Assembly (NCBI RefSeq): GCF_003234935.1
Contig: NZ_QKSB01000001.1
Coordinates: forward strand, 186,001-250,000
Length of the DNA stretch: 64,000 nucleotides
From: Putridiphycobacter roseus
Lineage (GTDB): Bacteria; Bacteroidota; Bacteroidia; Flavobacteriales_D; Crocinitomicaceae
Direction of reading: 5' to 3'
Shown piece after piece: positions 1-8,206 of the stretch. The position numbers and the translations under genes were made by a program. Every line of letters begins with the position of its first letter. Position 1 is the first letter of the stretch. The notes under the pieces were generated by a model that did no database searches, had not been told where the DNA came from, and worked only from the letters and a program-made list of their open reading frames with translations.

Positions 1-200
1 TAATCTAAATCTATCTTAAAAAATTGATGCTTTTTAAATTTAAGTCTATCTTTTTCCAACAATGGAGATGCTACAGAATCTTTGTATTGCACATTCAATT
101 CTTTTTGAAAATCACGAATTTCTGTAATTGATTTTACTTTTTCATCCTTTCCTTGAATCACAAAGAACAATAGACTGATTAGAAATAATAGTGTTTTCAT
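1..200 (-). CDS. DUF1684 family exported protein (N-terminal part, cut by window edge)
   Basis: Reading the minus strand from the ATG at 198-200, an open frame runs off the left edge after 66 codons. It begins with a hydrophobic signal-like segment (MKTLLFLISLLFFVIQG), then reaches a stretch with SPLLEKDRLKFKKHQFF. This resembles the opening of DUF1684 proteins, where an SPL...(R)..F....(Y)F pattern is typical. DUF1684 proteins have no firmly assigned reaction. The gene lies 87 bases downstream of the sigma-factor operon on the same strand, so read-through is possible but not shown. No TAnnTTTG box is visible just upstream. The identification rests on about 66 residues only. Confidence 0.6.
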   Translation of the reverse strand, partial: MKTLLFLISLLFFVIQGKDEKVKSITEIRDFQKELNVQYKDSVASPLLEKDRLKFKKHQFFKIDLD

Positions 201-287
201 AGGCTTCGAAGTTAATAAAAATACTTCCACCACCAGATACTCTCCTTAAAAACAAAAGGAACATACTACATAACAAAGCCTTTTATT

Positions 288-884
288 TCAATTCACATTC
301 GGTAGAGAAATCCGCATAGAATCATCTTTTAAGGAAAATCCTTTATTGGGAAAATTTATGGCATTTAAATCAGGTTTAAAATTACTTGGTGGCACATTAA
401 ACAAACGTGGTTTTTCTTTATTGCCTACCTGACCTGCAGCTTGACTAACGTAAACTATTTTTTCCTTCACCACCTCTTTTTCTAGCACTACTTCTACGGT
501 ATCATATCTAATAGTTTCTAACCATAATGTATCGACTTGAGCGGTTAAATGACTGCCATTTTCTTCAGTTACCACCCTTGTAAACGGAAACACAATATAC
601 AAGAGCAAAAACACAGCAGCTATTGCCAATAATGCTTGGTACAATGGTATTGTTGCGGATAAAAATCCGCCACTTCTATTTTCGTTTAACCACTGTTTTG
701 GTTCATAATCATCTGCTAACAAAAATAGTTGTTTTGATTCTACAATGATAGCGCGTTCAAGCGCATAATCTTCCGCCGTAATATGTTCCAAAACATGATT
801 TTGTTCAAGCGTAGACAATTCATTAAAATCTTTATTCTCTATTAAATCAGTTATCCAACTTTCTAATGCTTCCTTCTTTTTCAT
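288..884 (-). CDS. Single-pass membrane protein, probable anti-sigma partner of the adjacent ECF sigma factor
   Basis: The 198-residue protein has a charged, helical N-terminal cytoplasmic part (about residues 1-78), one membrane segment (about 80-103, LYQALLAIAAVFLLLYIVF) and an extracytoplasmic tail rich in Val, Glu and Lys. This is the usual plan of anti-sigma factors. The His-x3-Cys-x2-Cys zinc motif of the ZAS class is absent. The start follows the sigma gene stop by two bases, so the two are almost certainly translated together. The role as sigma partner is inferred from position and topology; the sequence itself matches no family I can name. It could instead be a regulator of another envelope process. 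Confidence 0.55.
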   Translation of the reverse strand: MKKKEALESWITDLIENKDFNELSTLEQNHVLEHITAEDYALERAIIVESKQLFLLADDYEPKQWLNENRSGGFLSATIPLYQALLAIAAVFLLLYIVFPFTRVVTEENGSHLTAQVDTLWLETIRYDTVEVVLEKEVVKEKIVYVSQAAGQVGNKEKPRLFNVPPSNFKPDLNAINFPNKGFSLKDDSMRISLPNVN

Positions 885-886
885 CT

Positions 887-1498
887 CTAATTAATTTTGA
901 ATAATTTACTTTCCAATTTTGGATCAAACTCCTTTAATTCGGCCGCCATTTGCTTTGTAGCATAAAATAAACGCGACTTCACAGTACCTATATTTGTTTC
1001 GGTAATGGTTGCTATTTCTTTCAAACTAAAAGTTTGATGGTACCTGAGGACAAATACTACTTTATGCTCGTAATTCAATCCTGCAATTTTCTCTTTTAGC
1101 AACAAACGAAATACTTGCTTGTCAAACTCATTGTGCAGGTTTGTTGCACATTCATTAAATGCTTTTGAACCTTCTATGATTTCTTCTTCTCCGTAATGTA
1201 GTTTCATTTTTGTGAAGTGGGTCTTACACATATTACTCGCAATGGTAAACACCCAAGTATAAAACTTTTTCTCAGTATCGAATAGATGCTTTTTATCCAT
1301 TAATTTCACAAATAAATCCTGTAGGAAATCTTCTGCCAAGGCAACATCCCCCTTAAACATATTGATAAAATAACCCAACAGTTTTTTACCATAACGCTGA
1401 TATAGCTCAGCCAAAGCAATGGAGTCGTTCGATTTAATCAAACGACTCATCAATGCCTCATCTGACAATTTTGTGATATCTGTTTTAAATAATTTCAT
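887..1498 (-). CDS. RNA polymerase sigma factor, ECF (sigma-70 family)
   Basis: The 203-residue protein has both ECF domains. Region 2 (about residues 22-95) contains LAEDFLQDLFVKLMDK, followed by the WVFTIASNMCKTHF helix that binds the -10 region. Region 4 (about residues 125-190) ends in the helix-turn-helix SLKEIATITETNIGTVKSRL, which reads the -35 element. Length is normal for the family. It is the middle gene of a three-gene operon, 18 bases after an exported GDNDTF-motif protein and 2 bases before a membrane protein that probably holds it inactive. The target genes cannot be read from the sequence. No TAnnTTTG box was found in front of the operon, which would fit control by itself or another ECF factor. 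Confidence 0.93.
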   Translation of the reverse strand: MKLFKTDITKLSDEALMSRLIKSNDSIALAELYQRYGKKLLGYFINMFKGDVALAEDFLQDLFVKLMDKKHLFDTEKKFYTWVFTIASNMCKTHFTKMKLHYGEEEIIEGSKAFNECATNLHNEFDKQVFRLLLKEKIAGLNYEHKVVFVLRYHQTFSLKEIATITETNIGTVKSRLFYATKQMAAELKEFDPKLESKLFKIN

Positions 1499-1516
1499 TT
1501 ATCGCTGGGCTATCGA

Positions 1517-2680
1517 TTACGGTTTTTCATTTAACCATGCCTCAATTTCGCTTTCTTGCTCTGTCCCTTTAGCAATAGTAATCATTAGTTTACGCAGTTG
1601 TTCTGCTTTTAACAATTCTTCGCTTTCATAATAATGACAATATAATTTCATAAATGCCGGTAAATAAAAGGCGTTAAACTGTTTTGTTTTTTTATCCAAA
1701 GGATGAAATGAAAATTGTTCCAATAAACCATCTAAAAGATATCTTTTCTCGACATTCCTTTTAATGATCGCTAAATTGTCTATACTTTCTAATGCATATT
1801 TGTAGGCCAATCCTGTCAAATAAAGCTGGTCTGAATAATCATCCTCAAATTGTTGAATTGCTGTCCCACTGACATAAATTGGTCGTTCGCCATGCTTCTC
1901 GAAAATAGCCTGTCTTATCTTTTTATTTAACGCATCATATCCTGCTTTAGTTTTAACATCTGCAAATTTCAAATCAATTGGCGCAATGTTCAGTTGATTA
2001 AATATTTTTTCTCTATAGTCATCTAGTAAAATCAAACTTGTATTAATCACGGTCACATCTTTTCTATGCTCTTTTGCCACTTGAATGACCCAGGGTAAAA
2101 AAGTATCATTATCACCAGCACTAAATACAATTGCATTTTCATCTAACCCAGCCAATAAATTATAGGCCCAATTATAAGTTCCTCCTGGCATATCGTTCGC
2201 TTGATAAACCATTAATGCGAACTTCTCAAATTCAGGCTGATTGCATTGAACTGCATAATGCGTCATTAAATCACCATAAGTCCTTGTATCCAAAGGATTA
2301 ATCTCATAAGCCTTTTTGAGGTACTTAAGCTTGGTTTGGTCACTCCATCCATCCCACCAAACAATATGATTGGCTTCAAAAGAATTGGGGATTGTTTGAT
2401 AAACATCAATCGCTATTTGAGCGGTTAGTTTCTGATATTTGTCTCTTGCCAAGGAATCATCATGCGAGATATTCCTTAGGGCTCTATTCGCCGCATAATA
2501 ATTGTACCAAGCCTCTCCATTCTTTTTATTCTTTTTAATCTCCTTTTCCCACAAATCTGATTGTGTTTGATACCAGCTGACCTCATTTATTTCTTTTGTA
2601 ATACTATATACCTTTTGCGGCTTCTGTGCCGAACAACTCAAGCTAATGATCAACCCTACTATTATTCCTATAATTTTCAT
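1517..2680 (-). CDS. Exported protein with TPR-like N-terminus and GDNDTF domain resembling the tail of DUF2723 proteins
   Basis: The 387-residue protein has a signal peptide that could be cut as a lipoprotein at Cys16 (LIISLSC) or by signal peptidase I after CSA; the lipobox is not perfect. Residues 35-150 look like helical repeats with aromatic contacts (NGEAWYNYYAANRALR). Near residue 188 comes FSAGDNDTFLPWVIQ, followed by RKDVTVINTSL. The GDNDTF..W pattern and the following DV.V.N.SL are typical of the soluble C-terminal part of large DUF2723 membrane proteins of Bacteroidota. Here that part stands alone. It heads the sigma-factor operon, so it may be an envelope sensor or a product controlled by the sigma factor. 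The molecular activity is unknown. Confidence 0.6.
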   Translation of the reverse strand: MKIIGIIVGLIISLSCSAQKPQKVYSITKEINEVSWYQTQSDLWEKEIKKNKKNGEAWYNYYAANRALRNISHDDSLARDKYQKLTAQIAIDVYQTIPNSFEANHIVWWDGWSDQTKLKYLKKAYEINPLDTRTYGDLMTHYAVQCNQPEFEKFALMVYQANDMPGGTYNWAYNLLAGLDENAIVFSAGDNDTFLPWVIQVAKEHRKDVTVINTSLILLDDYREKIFNQLNIAPIDLKFADVKTKAGYDALNKKIRQAIFEKHGERPIYVSGTAIQQFEDDYSDQLYLTGLAYKYALESIDNLAIIKRNVEKRYLLDGLLEQFSFHPLDKKTKQFNAFYLPAFMKLYCHYYESEELLKAEQLRKLMITIAKGTEQESEIEAWLNEKP

Positions 2681-2846
2681 TTTTTAATTTTTTGTAGAAA
2701 AAGTGCACTTTATTCTTGATTCTTAAGTAATACTAAATAACTGTCTCGAGGTTCAATTAAAAATTACTTTTTTTAAAAAATAATCTAATTTAAATGTGAC
2801 CCGCCTAATATTCCTGCGTCAAAAGAATATAAACCAAATTAAGAAA

Positions 2847-3635
2847 ATGAAAAAAGTATTACTATTAGGCGCCATTTTAATCTCCACTTTAATTTATGCG
2901 CAAAACGAAGTTCAAATCCCTAATCAAGTGAATGTAAAAGAAAATAATGTTGTTTTAAACGGTGTGGAAAGAACAGGATATTCAATGGGAATTAATGGAG
3001 ACACAAAAGATATATTAAAATCATTTGCAGCCTACTTAGAAAGTAAAAAAAGTTTAGATGTAAAAATAAAATCTGCTGTAATTGTAGGGGAAGACTTAAT
3101 GAATACAAGCATTTCAGACAAGCATTTTAACATTTATGCCATTTGCAATGAAACAAGTGAAGGTAACGAGTTGACTTATTTTATGAGTTATGGTACGGAT
3201 ATTTATGTATCTCAAGAAGCTTACCCAATAGAGTCGGCAATTGCCATAAAAACAGTAAATGACTTTGGTAAAAATTATTATTCTGAAATAATACAAAAGC
3301 AAATTTTAACAAGTACAAAAGCAATGAATGAAGCCAATAAGGCTTTAGAAAACGTGAATGACGACATCAGTGATGTAGCCAAAGATAAAAGTAAAGAAGC
3401 CGTAAAAATTGAAAAGATTGAGAAGAAAAAACTAAAAGCGGAAGAAAAAGTTAGAAAGTTACAAAACACCATAGAAGAACAAGGAAAAGGAATAGCGGAA
3501 AGCCAAAAAACAATTGAAAAATTAGAGGCTAATAATACGCAATTAATGACAACAAAAACAACTGCTACCACCGCATTATCGGAGGCAAAAGAAAGCTTAA
3601 GTGAATTGACCAAAAAAAAAGCTACTTTTCAATAA
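2847..3635 (+). CDS. Secreted protein with C-terminal coiled coil, function unknown
   Basis: The frame is open from 2796, but the start chosen is the ATG at 2847. From there the protein begins with a clean signal peptide (MKKVLLLGAILISTLIYAQ) cut before Gln, while the upstream part is basic and would spoil it. The mature protein has about 150 residues with mixed strands and helices. Beyond about residue 165 there is a long Lys/Glu/Ala-rich helix with heptad character, almost certainly a coiled coil. No family was recognised. The location is periplasm or outer membrane. The gene stands alone and is closed by a strong hairpin terminator at 3663-3699. Confidence 0.75.
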   Translation: MKKVLLLGAILISTLIYAQNEVQIPNQVNVKENNVVLNGVERTGYSMGINGDTKDILKSFAAYLESKKSLDVKIKSAVIVGEDLMNTSISDKHFNIYAICNETSEGNELTYFMSYGTDIYVSQEAYPIESAIAIKTVNDFGKNYYSEIIQKQILTSTKAMNEANKALENVNDDISDVAKDKSKEAVKIEKIEKKKLKAEEKVRKLQNTIEEQGKGIAESQKTIEKLEANNTQLMTTKTTATTALSEAKESLSELTKKKATFQ

Positions 3636-3662
3636 TATCTAAATGACTAGTGACTAGTCCTA

Positions 3663-3699
3663 CAAAAAAAACCAGATGAATAATTCATCTGGTTTTTTT
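3663..3699. terminator. Bidirectional intrinsic terminator
   Basis: There is a perfect 10-bp stem (accagatgaa at 3671-3680 with ttcatctggt at 3684-3693) and a 3-base loop. It is flanked by seven A on the left and seven T on the right, so it can stop transcription from both sides. It lies between the secreted coiled-coil gene and the SulP transporter gene, which converge. Confidence 0.9.
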
Positions 3700-3749
3700 A
3701 TATCTTCATATTTTTTAAAAGTCAGCCACAATTTGGTATAGACTTTTTA

Positions 3750-5315
3750 TTAGTTTACTTTTTGAATATTCTTTTTATTTATAGCATGTTCCAGACTAAT
3801 CGTCTTTACTTTAATATCCAATTCTGCAGCCTTTTCGATAAAGTTTTCTATAATTTCATTTACATCATAATGCATGAAACGCGTCTGGCGTGTATCAATT
3901 TCAATCTCTTCCCCTTTAGGTATTCTATCCAATATTTTTAAGATGGAAGCTTTATTTAAGAAAGAAACATCTTCTGACAATACCAATCTGTATTTCTTTT
4001 GATTATTTTCATTTTTGACTTGTAACACATAAGGTGTGCGGAAATTATTGATAATGATAACGATTATCGCGACTAATAAACCGAGTAAAATCCCAGTCAA
4101 CAAATCAGTTAACAAAATACTTACCACCGTGACGAAGAAAGGAATAAATTGTCCCATTCCTTGCCCATACATTTCTTTAAATAAAGCGGGCTTTGCTAGT
4201 TTAAAACCGACAATCAATAAAATAGCGGCCAATGTGGCCAACGGTATTTGGTTTAATAAAGTAGGAATAGCAATTACGGAAATTAATAAAAGTAGGCCAT
4301 GAAAAATAGTCGAAAGTTTTGATTTCCCTCCAGCTTGTTGGTTTGCAGAACTTCTAACAATTACTTGCGTTACGGGTAGTCCTCCAATTAATCCTGCGAT
4401 AATGTTTCCAATACCTTGGGCTTTTAGTTCTCTATTTTTAGGTGTAATTCTTTTATCTGGATCAATTTTGTCGGAAGCCTCTACACATAATAAAGTTTCA
4501 ATACTTGCAATTACGGCAATAATAATAGCAGTAGTATACACTTCTACTTGGCCTAATGCGGCAAAATTTGGTAAGGTGAAATTACTCCAAAAACTACTAG
4601 TTGAACTGGACACAGGTAAAGCAACTAAATGTTCTGCGCTTACAGCGAGTGTTGTTGAATTCGCAAATGCAAAGTTTAAGGTTATTCCGGCCACAACGGC
4701 TAATAAAGGGCCTGGTAATAAAGCGGCAATTTTGTTCTTTTGAATAAATTTACTTTGCCAAAGAATTAAAATAAATAGAGAGATAGCAGTAATTATGACA
4801 ATGCCAGGACTGATATAACTAAACATGTTTGAAATTTCAGAAAATGTATTCTGGTGATCAGGCTGAAGAAATGCTTCATCCCCTTCTGGAACTGCATCAT
4901 AGCCAACTGCATGTGGCAGTTGCTTTAAAAATATCAAAATCCCAATTCCTGCTAACATTCCGTGGATGACAGATGATGGAAAATAATTAGCAATGGCTCC
5001 TGCTTTGGCATACCCCATGATCACTTGTATAATACCTGCCAACATAATTGCAACAAGTATGATATCAAATCCTCCCAGATCGGTAATACCATTTAATATA
5101 ATTACTGCAAGTCCCGCAGCCGGACCACTAACACCCAAAGAAGAGCCACTTAATGCCCCAACCATTACCCCACCGATAATACCCGAAATAACCCCAGAAA
5201 ATAATGGGGCTCCTGAAGCCAAAGCAATACCCAGGCAAAGAGGTAAGGCCACTAGAAATACCACAATACTCGCTGGTAAATCAGATTTAATATGTTTAAA
5301 AATATTTTGTTTCAT
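3750..5315 (-). CDS. SulP family anion transporter (sulfate or bicarbonate) with short STAS domain
   Basis: The protein is an inner-membrane SLC26/SulP carrier, read as 521 residues from the ATG at 5313-5315. The frame is open eight codons further, but MKQNIFKHIKSDLPASI is the normal start of the family. About 10-12 membrane segments fill residues 10-400, with the LPLCLGIALASGAPLFSGV opening and GGLPVTQVIVRSSAN near residue 320. A C-terminal STAS-like domain (about 430-510) follows. The substrate cannot be fixed; members of this subgroup take up bicarbonate, sulfate or related anions, commonly with Na+ or H+. No carbonic anhydrase or sulfate-assimilation gene lies next to it to decide. Confidence 0.9.
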   Translation of the reverse strand: MKQNIFKHIKSDLPASIVVFLVALPLCLGIALASGAPLFSGVISGIIGGVMVGALSGSSLGVSGPAAGLAVIILNGITDLGGFDIILVAIMLAGIIQVIMGYAKAGAIANYFPSSVIHGMLAGIGILIFLKQLPHAVGYDAVPEGDEAFLQPDHQNTFSEISNMFSYISPGIVIITAISLFILILWQSKFIQKNKIAALLPGPLLAVVAGITLNFAFANSTTLAVSAEHLVALPVSSSTSSFWSNFTLPNFAALGQVEVYTTAIIIAVIASIETLLCVEASDKIDPDKRITPKNRELKAQGIGNIIAGLIGGLPVTQVIVRSSANQQAGGKSKLSTIFHGLLLLISVIAIPTLLNQIPLATLAAILLIVGFKLAKPALFKEMYGQGMGQFIPFFVTVVSILLTDLLTGILLGLLVAIIVIIINNFRTPYVLQVKNENNQKKYRLVLSEDVSFLNKASILKILDRIPKGEEIEIDTRQTRFMHYDVNEIIENFIEKAAELDIKVKTISLEHAINKKNIQKVN

Positions 5316-5496
5316 TTTGATAAAAATTATTGCATTCAATCGACTAAAAGACAGATTGAAAATAAGTAATGCTAATTTGATAGACTATTTTTAAAGTATA
5401 GAACTGCACAAATAATTTTAATAGATGCAGGAACAAACTTCAGTGAGCCATTATATAAAAACTCCGGTAAAGAAAAATAGTAAACTTAATATGGTG

Positions 5497-5838
5497 TTAA
5501 ACCAAACTTTCTGGTGGTGGATTGAAAACTTCGATATTTACCCTTTGATAAAAGGTATTCAAATAAAAATAATTTGATTTTTCTAATACTGTCTCGAGTG
5601 TACTTCTAAATGAATAAATGTGACTTGGCACTTCAAGTCCTACCCTTTCCTCTACGAATCTTTTTTGTAAGGTTTCCTCTTCTTCCACCATTTGAAAAAC
5701 ACGATCTCCCCTACCCCAATCTGGAAATACAAAAGAAATAAATGGTTGTGCGATAAAAAAATACAAAAGGTAAGTCAAGATTAAACGCTTTGGTAGCATT
5801 AACCTATTCTCACCCATTATGTCATTTCTATTACCCAT
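5497..5838 (-). CDS. Small protein with one N-terminal membrane segment, unknown
   Basis: The protein is read as 113 residues from the ATG at 5836-5838. The frame is open to 5892, but a TATTTTTGC promoter box at 5864-5872 lies inside that extension, so translation must begin downstream of it. Residues about 15-38 (KRLILTYLLYFFIAQPFI) form a membrane segment or uncleaved signal. The rest is a polar domain ending in ...VFNPPPESLV. No family was recognised. The ATGs at 5815-5817 and 5797-5799 are alternative starts. No operon partner. Confidence 0.5.
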   Translation of the reverse strand: MGNRNDIMGENRLMLPKRLILTYLLYFFIAQPFISFVFPDWGRGDRVFQMVEEEETLQKRFVEERVGLEVPSHIYSFRSTLETVLEKSNYFYLNTFYQRVNIEVFNPPPESLV

Positions 5839-5863
5839 TTTAACTCCGACATTGCACTTTCTT

Positions 5864-5872
5864 GCAAAAATA
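5864..5872 (-). promoter_or_regulatory. Promoter -7 box (TATTTTTGC) for the small membrane protein
   Basis: On the minus strand this reads TATTTTTG followed by C, matching the Bacteroidota TAnnTTTG consensus. A GTTG lies 17 bases upstream in the place of the -33 element. Transcription would begin about 20 bases before the ATG at 5838. Confidence 0.55.
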
Positions 5873-6010
5873 TAAGAAATATGACTTTTCAACGTGCTCC
5901 AAACGCAAATTATTGTTAATTTTTATGCTAATTAACCGATTAGATGGCTTTAGTTAAAATTTTATATAAACTAAAAAAAGCCCATTGAAAAACAAAATCT
6001 ATCTTTAAGC

Positions 6011-6481
6011 ATGCAAAGTAAATTAATGGTCCTAATAGAAAGACCAGATACAATTAAACAACCTCGTTTACACCGAAAATATATCCAATTGGCGCAAATC
6101 CTATATGCCATTGGCATTAAAGAAATATCGATTGAAGTTAGCACAGAAATTAATAAAGAAATTGAAAGATTAAACACAATAAAAGACAAGGATCCTCTTT
6201 TAATAAAGGAGATTGCAAAAGCACAACAGAAAATATTAAAATTGGTTTTACATACCTATAAATTTGTACCCATTAACCATTATAGAAATATTTGGCTAGC
6301 TGTTGGCATGGCAGCATTCGGAATTCCTTTGGGTATTTTATTTGGGTTAGGACTGCATAATATGGCCTTTTTTAGTATTGGACTTCCAATTGGAATGGTG
6401 ATTGGCATGGCATACGGTATACAAATGGATAAGAAAGCATTAAAAGAAGAAAAACAATTAGCTGTAGAGATTAATGCCTAA
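6011..6481 (+). CDS. Small membrane protein with two C-terminal membrane segments, unknown
   Basis: The 156-residue protein has a soluble helical N-terminal part (about residues 1-92). Next come two hydrophobic segments rich in Gly and Met (about 94-115, IWLAVGMAAFGIPLGILFG, and 118-138), then a charged tail (MDKKALKEEKQLAVEI). This gives a hairpin in the inner membrane with both ends in the cytoplasm. No family was recognised. An imperfect promoter box TATCTTTA lies at 6000-6007, only three bases before the ATG, so the message may have almost no leader. The downstream gene converges, so this gene is single. Confidence 0.65.
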   Translation: MQSKLMVLIERPDTIKQPRLHRKYIQLAQILYAIGIKEISIEVSTEINKEIERLNTIKDKDPLLIKEIAKAQQKILKLVLHTYKFVPINHYRNIWLAVGMAAFGIPLGILFGLGLHNMAFFSIGLPIGMVIGMAYGIQMDKKALKEEKQLAVEINA

Positions 6482-6553
6482 TCCTAATTTTTACTATTGC
6501 CGTTAGCATACAGCAACAATTACACCTATAAACAAATAGAAATTCGATTACAT

Positions 6554-7819
6554 TCAACTATTTTCATGCGCTTCCACATCTTTACGCAAATCTAATTTTC
6601 TAAAACTAGGTGAAACAAGGCCTGCTGTTATTACAGTAATTAAAGTCATTGTCCCACCAAACACAACCGCTGTTACTGTCCCCATTAATTTGGCAGTTAC
6701 CCCACTTTCAAATGCTCCCAATTCATTAGAAGAACCTAGGAACATTGAGTTTACAGAAGCTACCCTTCCCCGCATGTCATCAGGAGTTTTTAATTGCAAA
6801 ATGGTTTGTCGAATTACCATAGAAATACCATCTGTTACCCCACTAAAGAATAAGGCTAAAACAGAAACCCAGAAAATGGAGGAAAGACCAAAAATAATAA
6901 TACAAACCCCAAAGCCAAAAATGGCAATTAATAACTTCATACCTGCATTTTTACTGATGGGTAAATAGGCCGTTATCAACATAGTAATGAATGCACCAAC
7001 AGCAGGAGCAGCCCTTAATAAACCAAAGCCCTCTGGTCCTACTTTTAAAATATCTTGTGCGTATATGGGTAAAAGCATCACTGCTCCACCAAACAAAACA
7101 GCGACCATATCGAGCGTTAATGCGCCTAAAATAGCTTTTGTTTTAAATACAAACTGTACGCCAGCTTTTAAACTTTGCATCACCGGTTCTCCAATTTTAT
7201 TATTTAAAATAGGTTTCTTTTTCACTTGTAAAGTAATGATAAATGCAAGGACAACAAAAGAAAAAATAATACATAAAGACCAATGTACTCCTATCCAATT
7301 GATAGAAAGGCCAGCAAAAGCGGAACCTAAAACAGAAGCCATTTGCCAAGTAGAGCTATTCCATGTAGCTGCATTTGGATAAAGTTTTTTAGGTACAATT
7401 AACGCCAACAAAGAAAAAATAGTTGGACCGAAAAAGGAACGCAAAAAACCACCAAAAAAAACAAGGGCATATATGCTATACAATACGGTATTCGTAGACC
7501 ATCCGCCGACTATTTTAGGCCAGGTTAATAAAAATAATCCAAAGCTAATTAATGAAAACAATGCAATACAAATAGCCAATAGATTACGTTTTTCTTTTTG
7601 ATCCACAATATGACCAGCTAACAAAGCCATACTCAAGGCTGGTATAATTTCCATTAAACCAATAATACCTAAAGACAAAGGGTCTTTAGTAAGCGCATAT
7701 ACTTGCCACTCTATGACAATAAACTGCATGGACCAACCAAAAACTAAAAAAAAACGCAATAATAAAAACACTTTAAACTCCTTTATTCTAAGCGCTGCAT
7801 ATGGATCTTTTTTGGCCAT
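6554..7819 (-). CDS. Major facilitator superfamily transporter (MFS_3 / EntS-like exporter)
   Basis: The protein has 421 residues and about 12 membrane segments. The start MAKKDPYAALRIKEFKVFLL at 7819 is chosen over an open extension to 7885, because a TAAATTTG promoter box at 7873-7880 lies within that extension and because this opening is typical of the group. The loop GHIVDQKEKRN after the second or third helix is the MFS motif A region. The family exports small molecules, with siderophores and drugs being the known cases (EntS, MefA-like); the substrate here is unknown. No siderophore or resistance genes are adjacent. Confidence 0.85.
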   Translation of the reverse strand: MAKKDPYAALRIKEFKVFLLLRFFLVFGWSMQFIVIEWQVYALTKDPLSLGIIGLMEIIPALSMALLAGHIVDQKEKRNLLAICIALFSLISFGLFLLTWPKIVGGWSTNTVLYSIYALVFFGGFLRSFFGPTIFSLLALIVPKKLYPNAATWNSSTWQMASVLGSAFAGLSINWIGVHWSLCIIFSFVVLAFIITLQVKKKPILNNKIGEPVMQSLKAGVQFVFKTKAILGALTLDMVAVLFGGAVMLLPIYAQDILKVGPEGFGLLRAAPAVGAFITMLITAYLPISKNAGMKLLIAIFGFGVCIIIFGLSSIFWVSVLALFFSGVTDGISMVIRQTILQLKTPDDMRGRVASVNSMFLGSSNELGAFESGVTAKLMGTVTAVVFGGTMTLITVITAGLVSPSFRKLDLRKDVEAHENS

Positions 7820-7872
7820 TTTATGGTTTTTTTTACTGCTTACTAAAATGTGATACAAATCTAAACTTATCT

Positions 7873-7880
7873 CAAATTTA
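7873..7880 (-). promoter_or_regulatory. Promoter -7 box (TAAATTTG) for the MFS transporter
   Basis: The minus strand reads TAAATTTG, a full match to TAnnTTTG, with a predicted leader of about 45 bases before the ATG at 7819. It excludes the longer open frame as the true start. Confidence 0.6.
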
Positions 7881-8206
7881 TCCAAATGAAACCATGAAAT
7901 ATTCTATTCATTTAACTTGAATTTTACGATAATATTTACCTTTAATTAGAAACAGAATTTATATAGTCGAGTGTACTACTTAGACAAATTTCTCCTTTTA
8001 TATCTTTTAGTGTTTGTATACTATTTCAGTAAATAATAAAAATAAAATGATCCACCTGTTGGGAAAAAATGGACGACCTTCAATTTAGTCAAATAGCGGG
8101 AAAGGGTATCCATTTTTTTGTTCCTGAAAGGAATTCACGCACATTGTTTATTGGGAGATAATATATCTTATATTGCACAATCAACAAAAATTAAGCAACC
8201 CTAAAC
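7881..8206. other. Intergenic region between divergent MFS and YkgJ-like genes
   Basis: This is the longest stretch without a confident gene (387 bases from 7820 to 8206, including the MFS promoter). The only coding-like content is a 30-codon frame at 8069-8161, listed separately. A TATATTGC near 8170 is only a poor match to the promoter consensus for the plus-strand gene at 8207. No hairpin terminator or RNA gene was recognised. Confidence 0.5.
8069..8161 (+). CDS. Possible 30-residue small ORF
   Basis: The frame runs ATG to TAA with a protein-like mix of residues (MDDLQFSQIAGKGIHFFVPE and ten more) and no run of rare or low-complexity codons. It lies 45 bases before the YkgJ-like gene, in the only large non-coding gap of the window. 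It could be a small protein, a leader peptide or chance. Nothing independent supports translation. Confidence 0.2.
   Translation: MDDLQFSQIAGKGIHFFVPERNSRTLFIGR

Noticed and set aside
5316..5339. Upstream extension of the SulP frame (start at 5339)
   Set aside because: The extra eight residues are hydrophobic and atypical; MKQNIFKH at 5315 is the usual opening of the family.
3278..5394. Antisense open frames opposite the coiled-coil and SulP genes (for example 3278-3613 minus, 4036-4302 plus, 4993-5394 plus)
   Set aside because: They lie wholly within well-supported genes on the other strand, have no family likeness and show the composition expected of a shadow frame.
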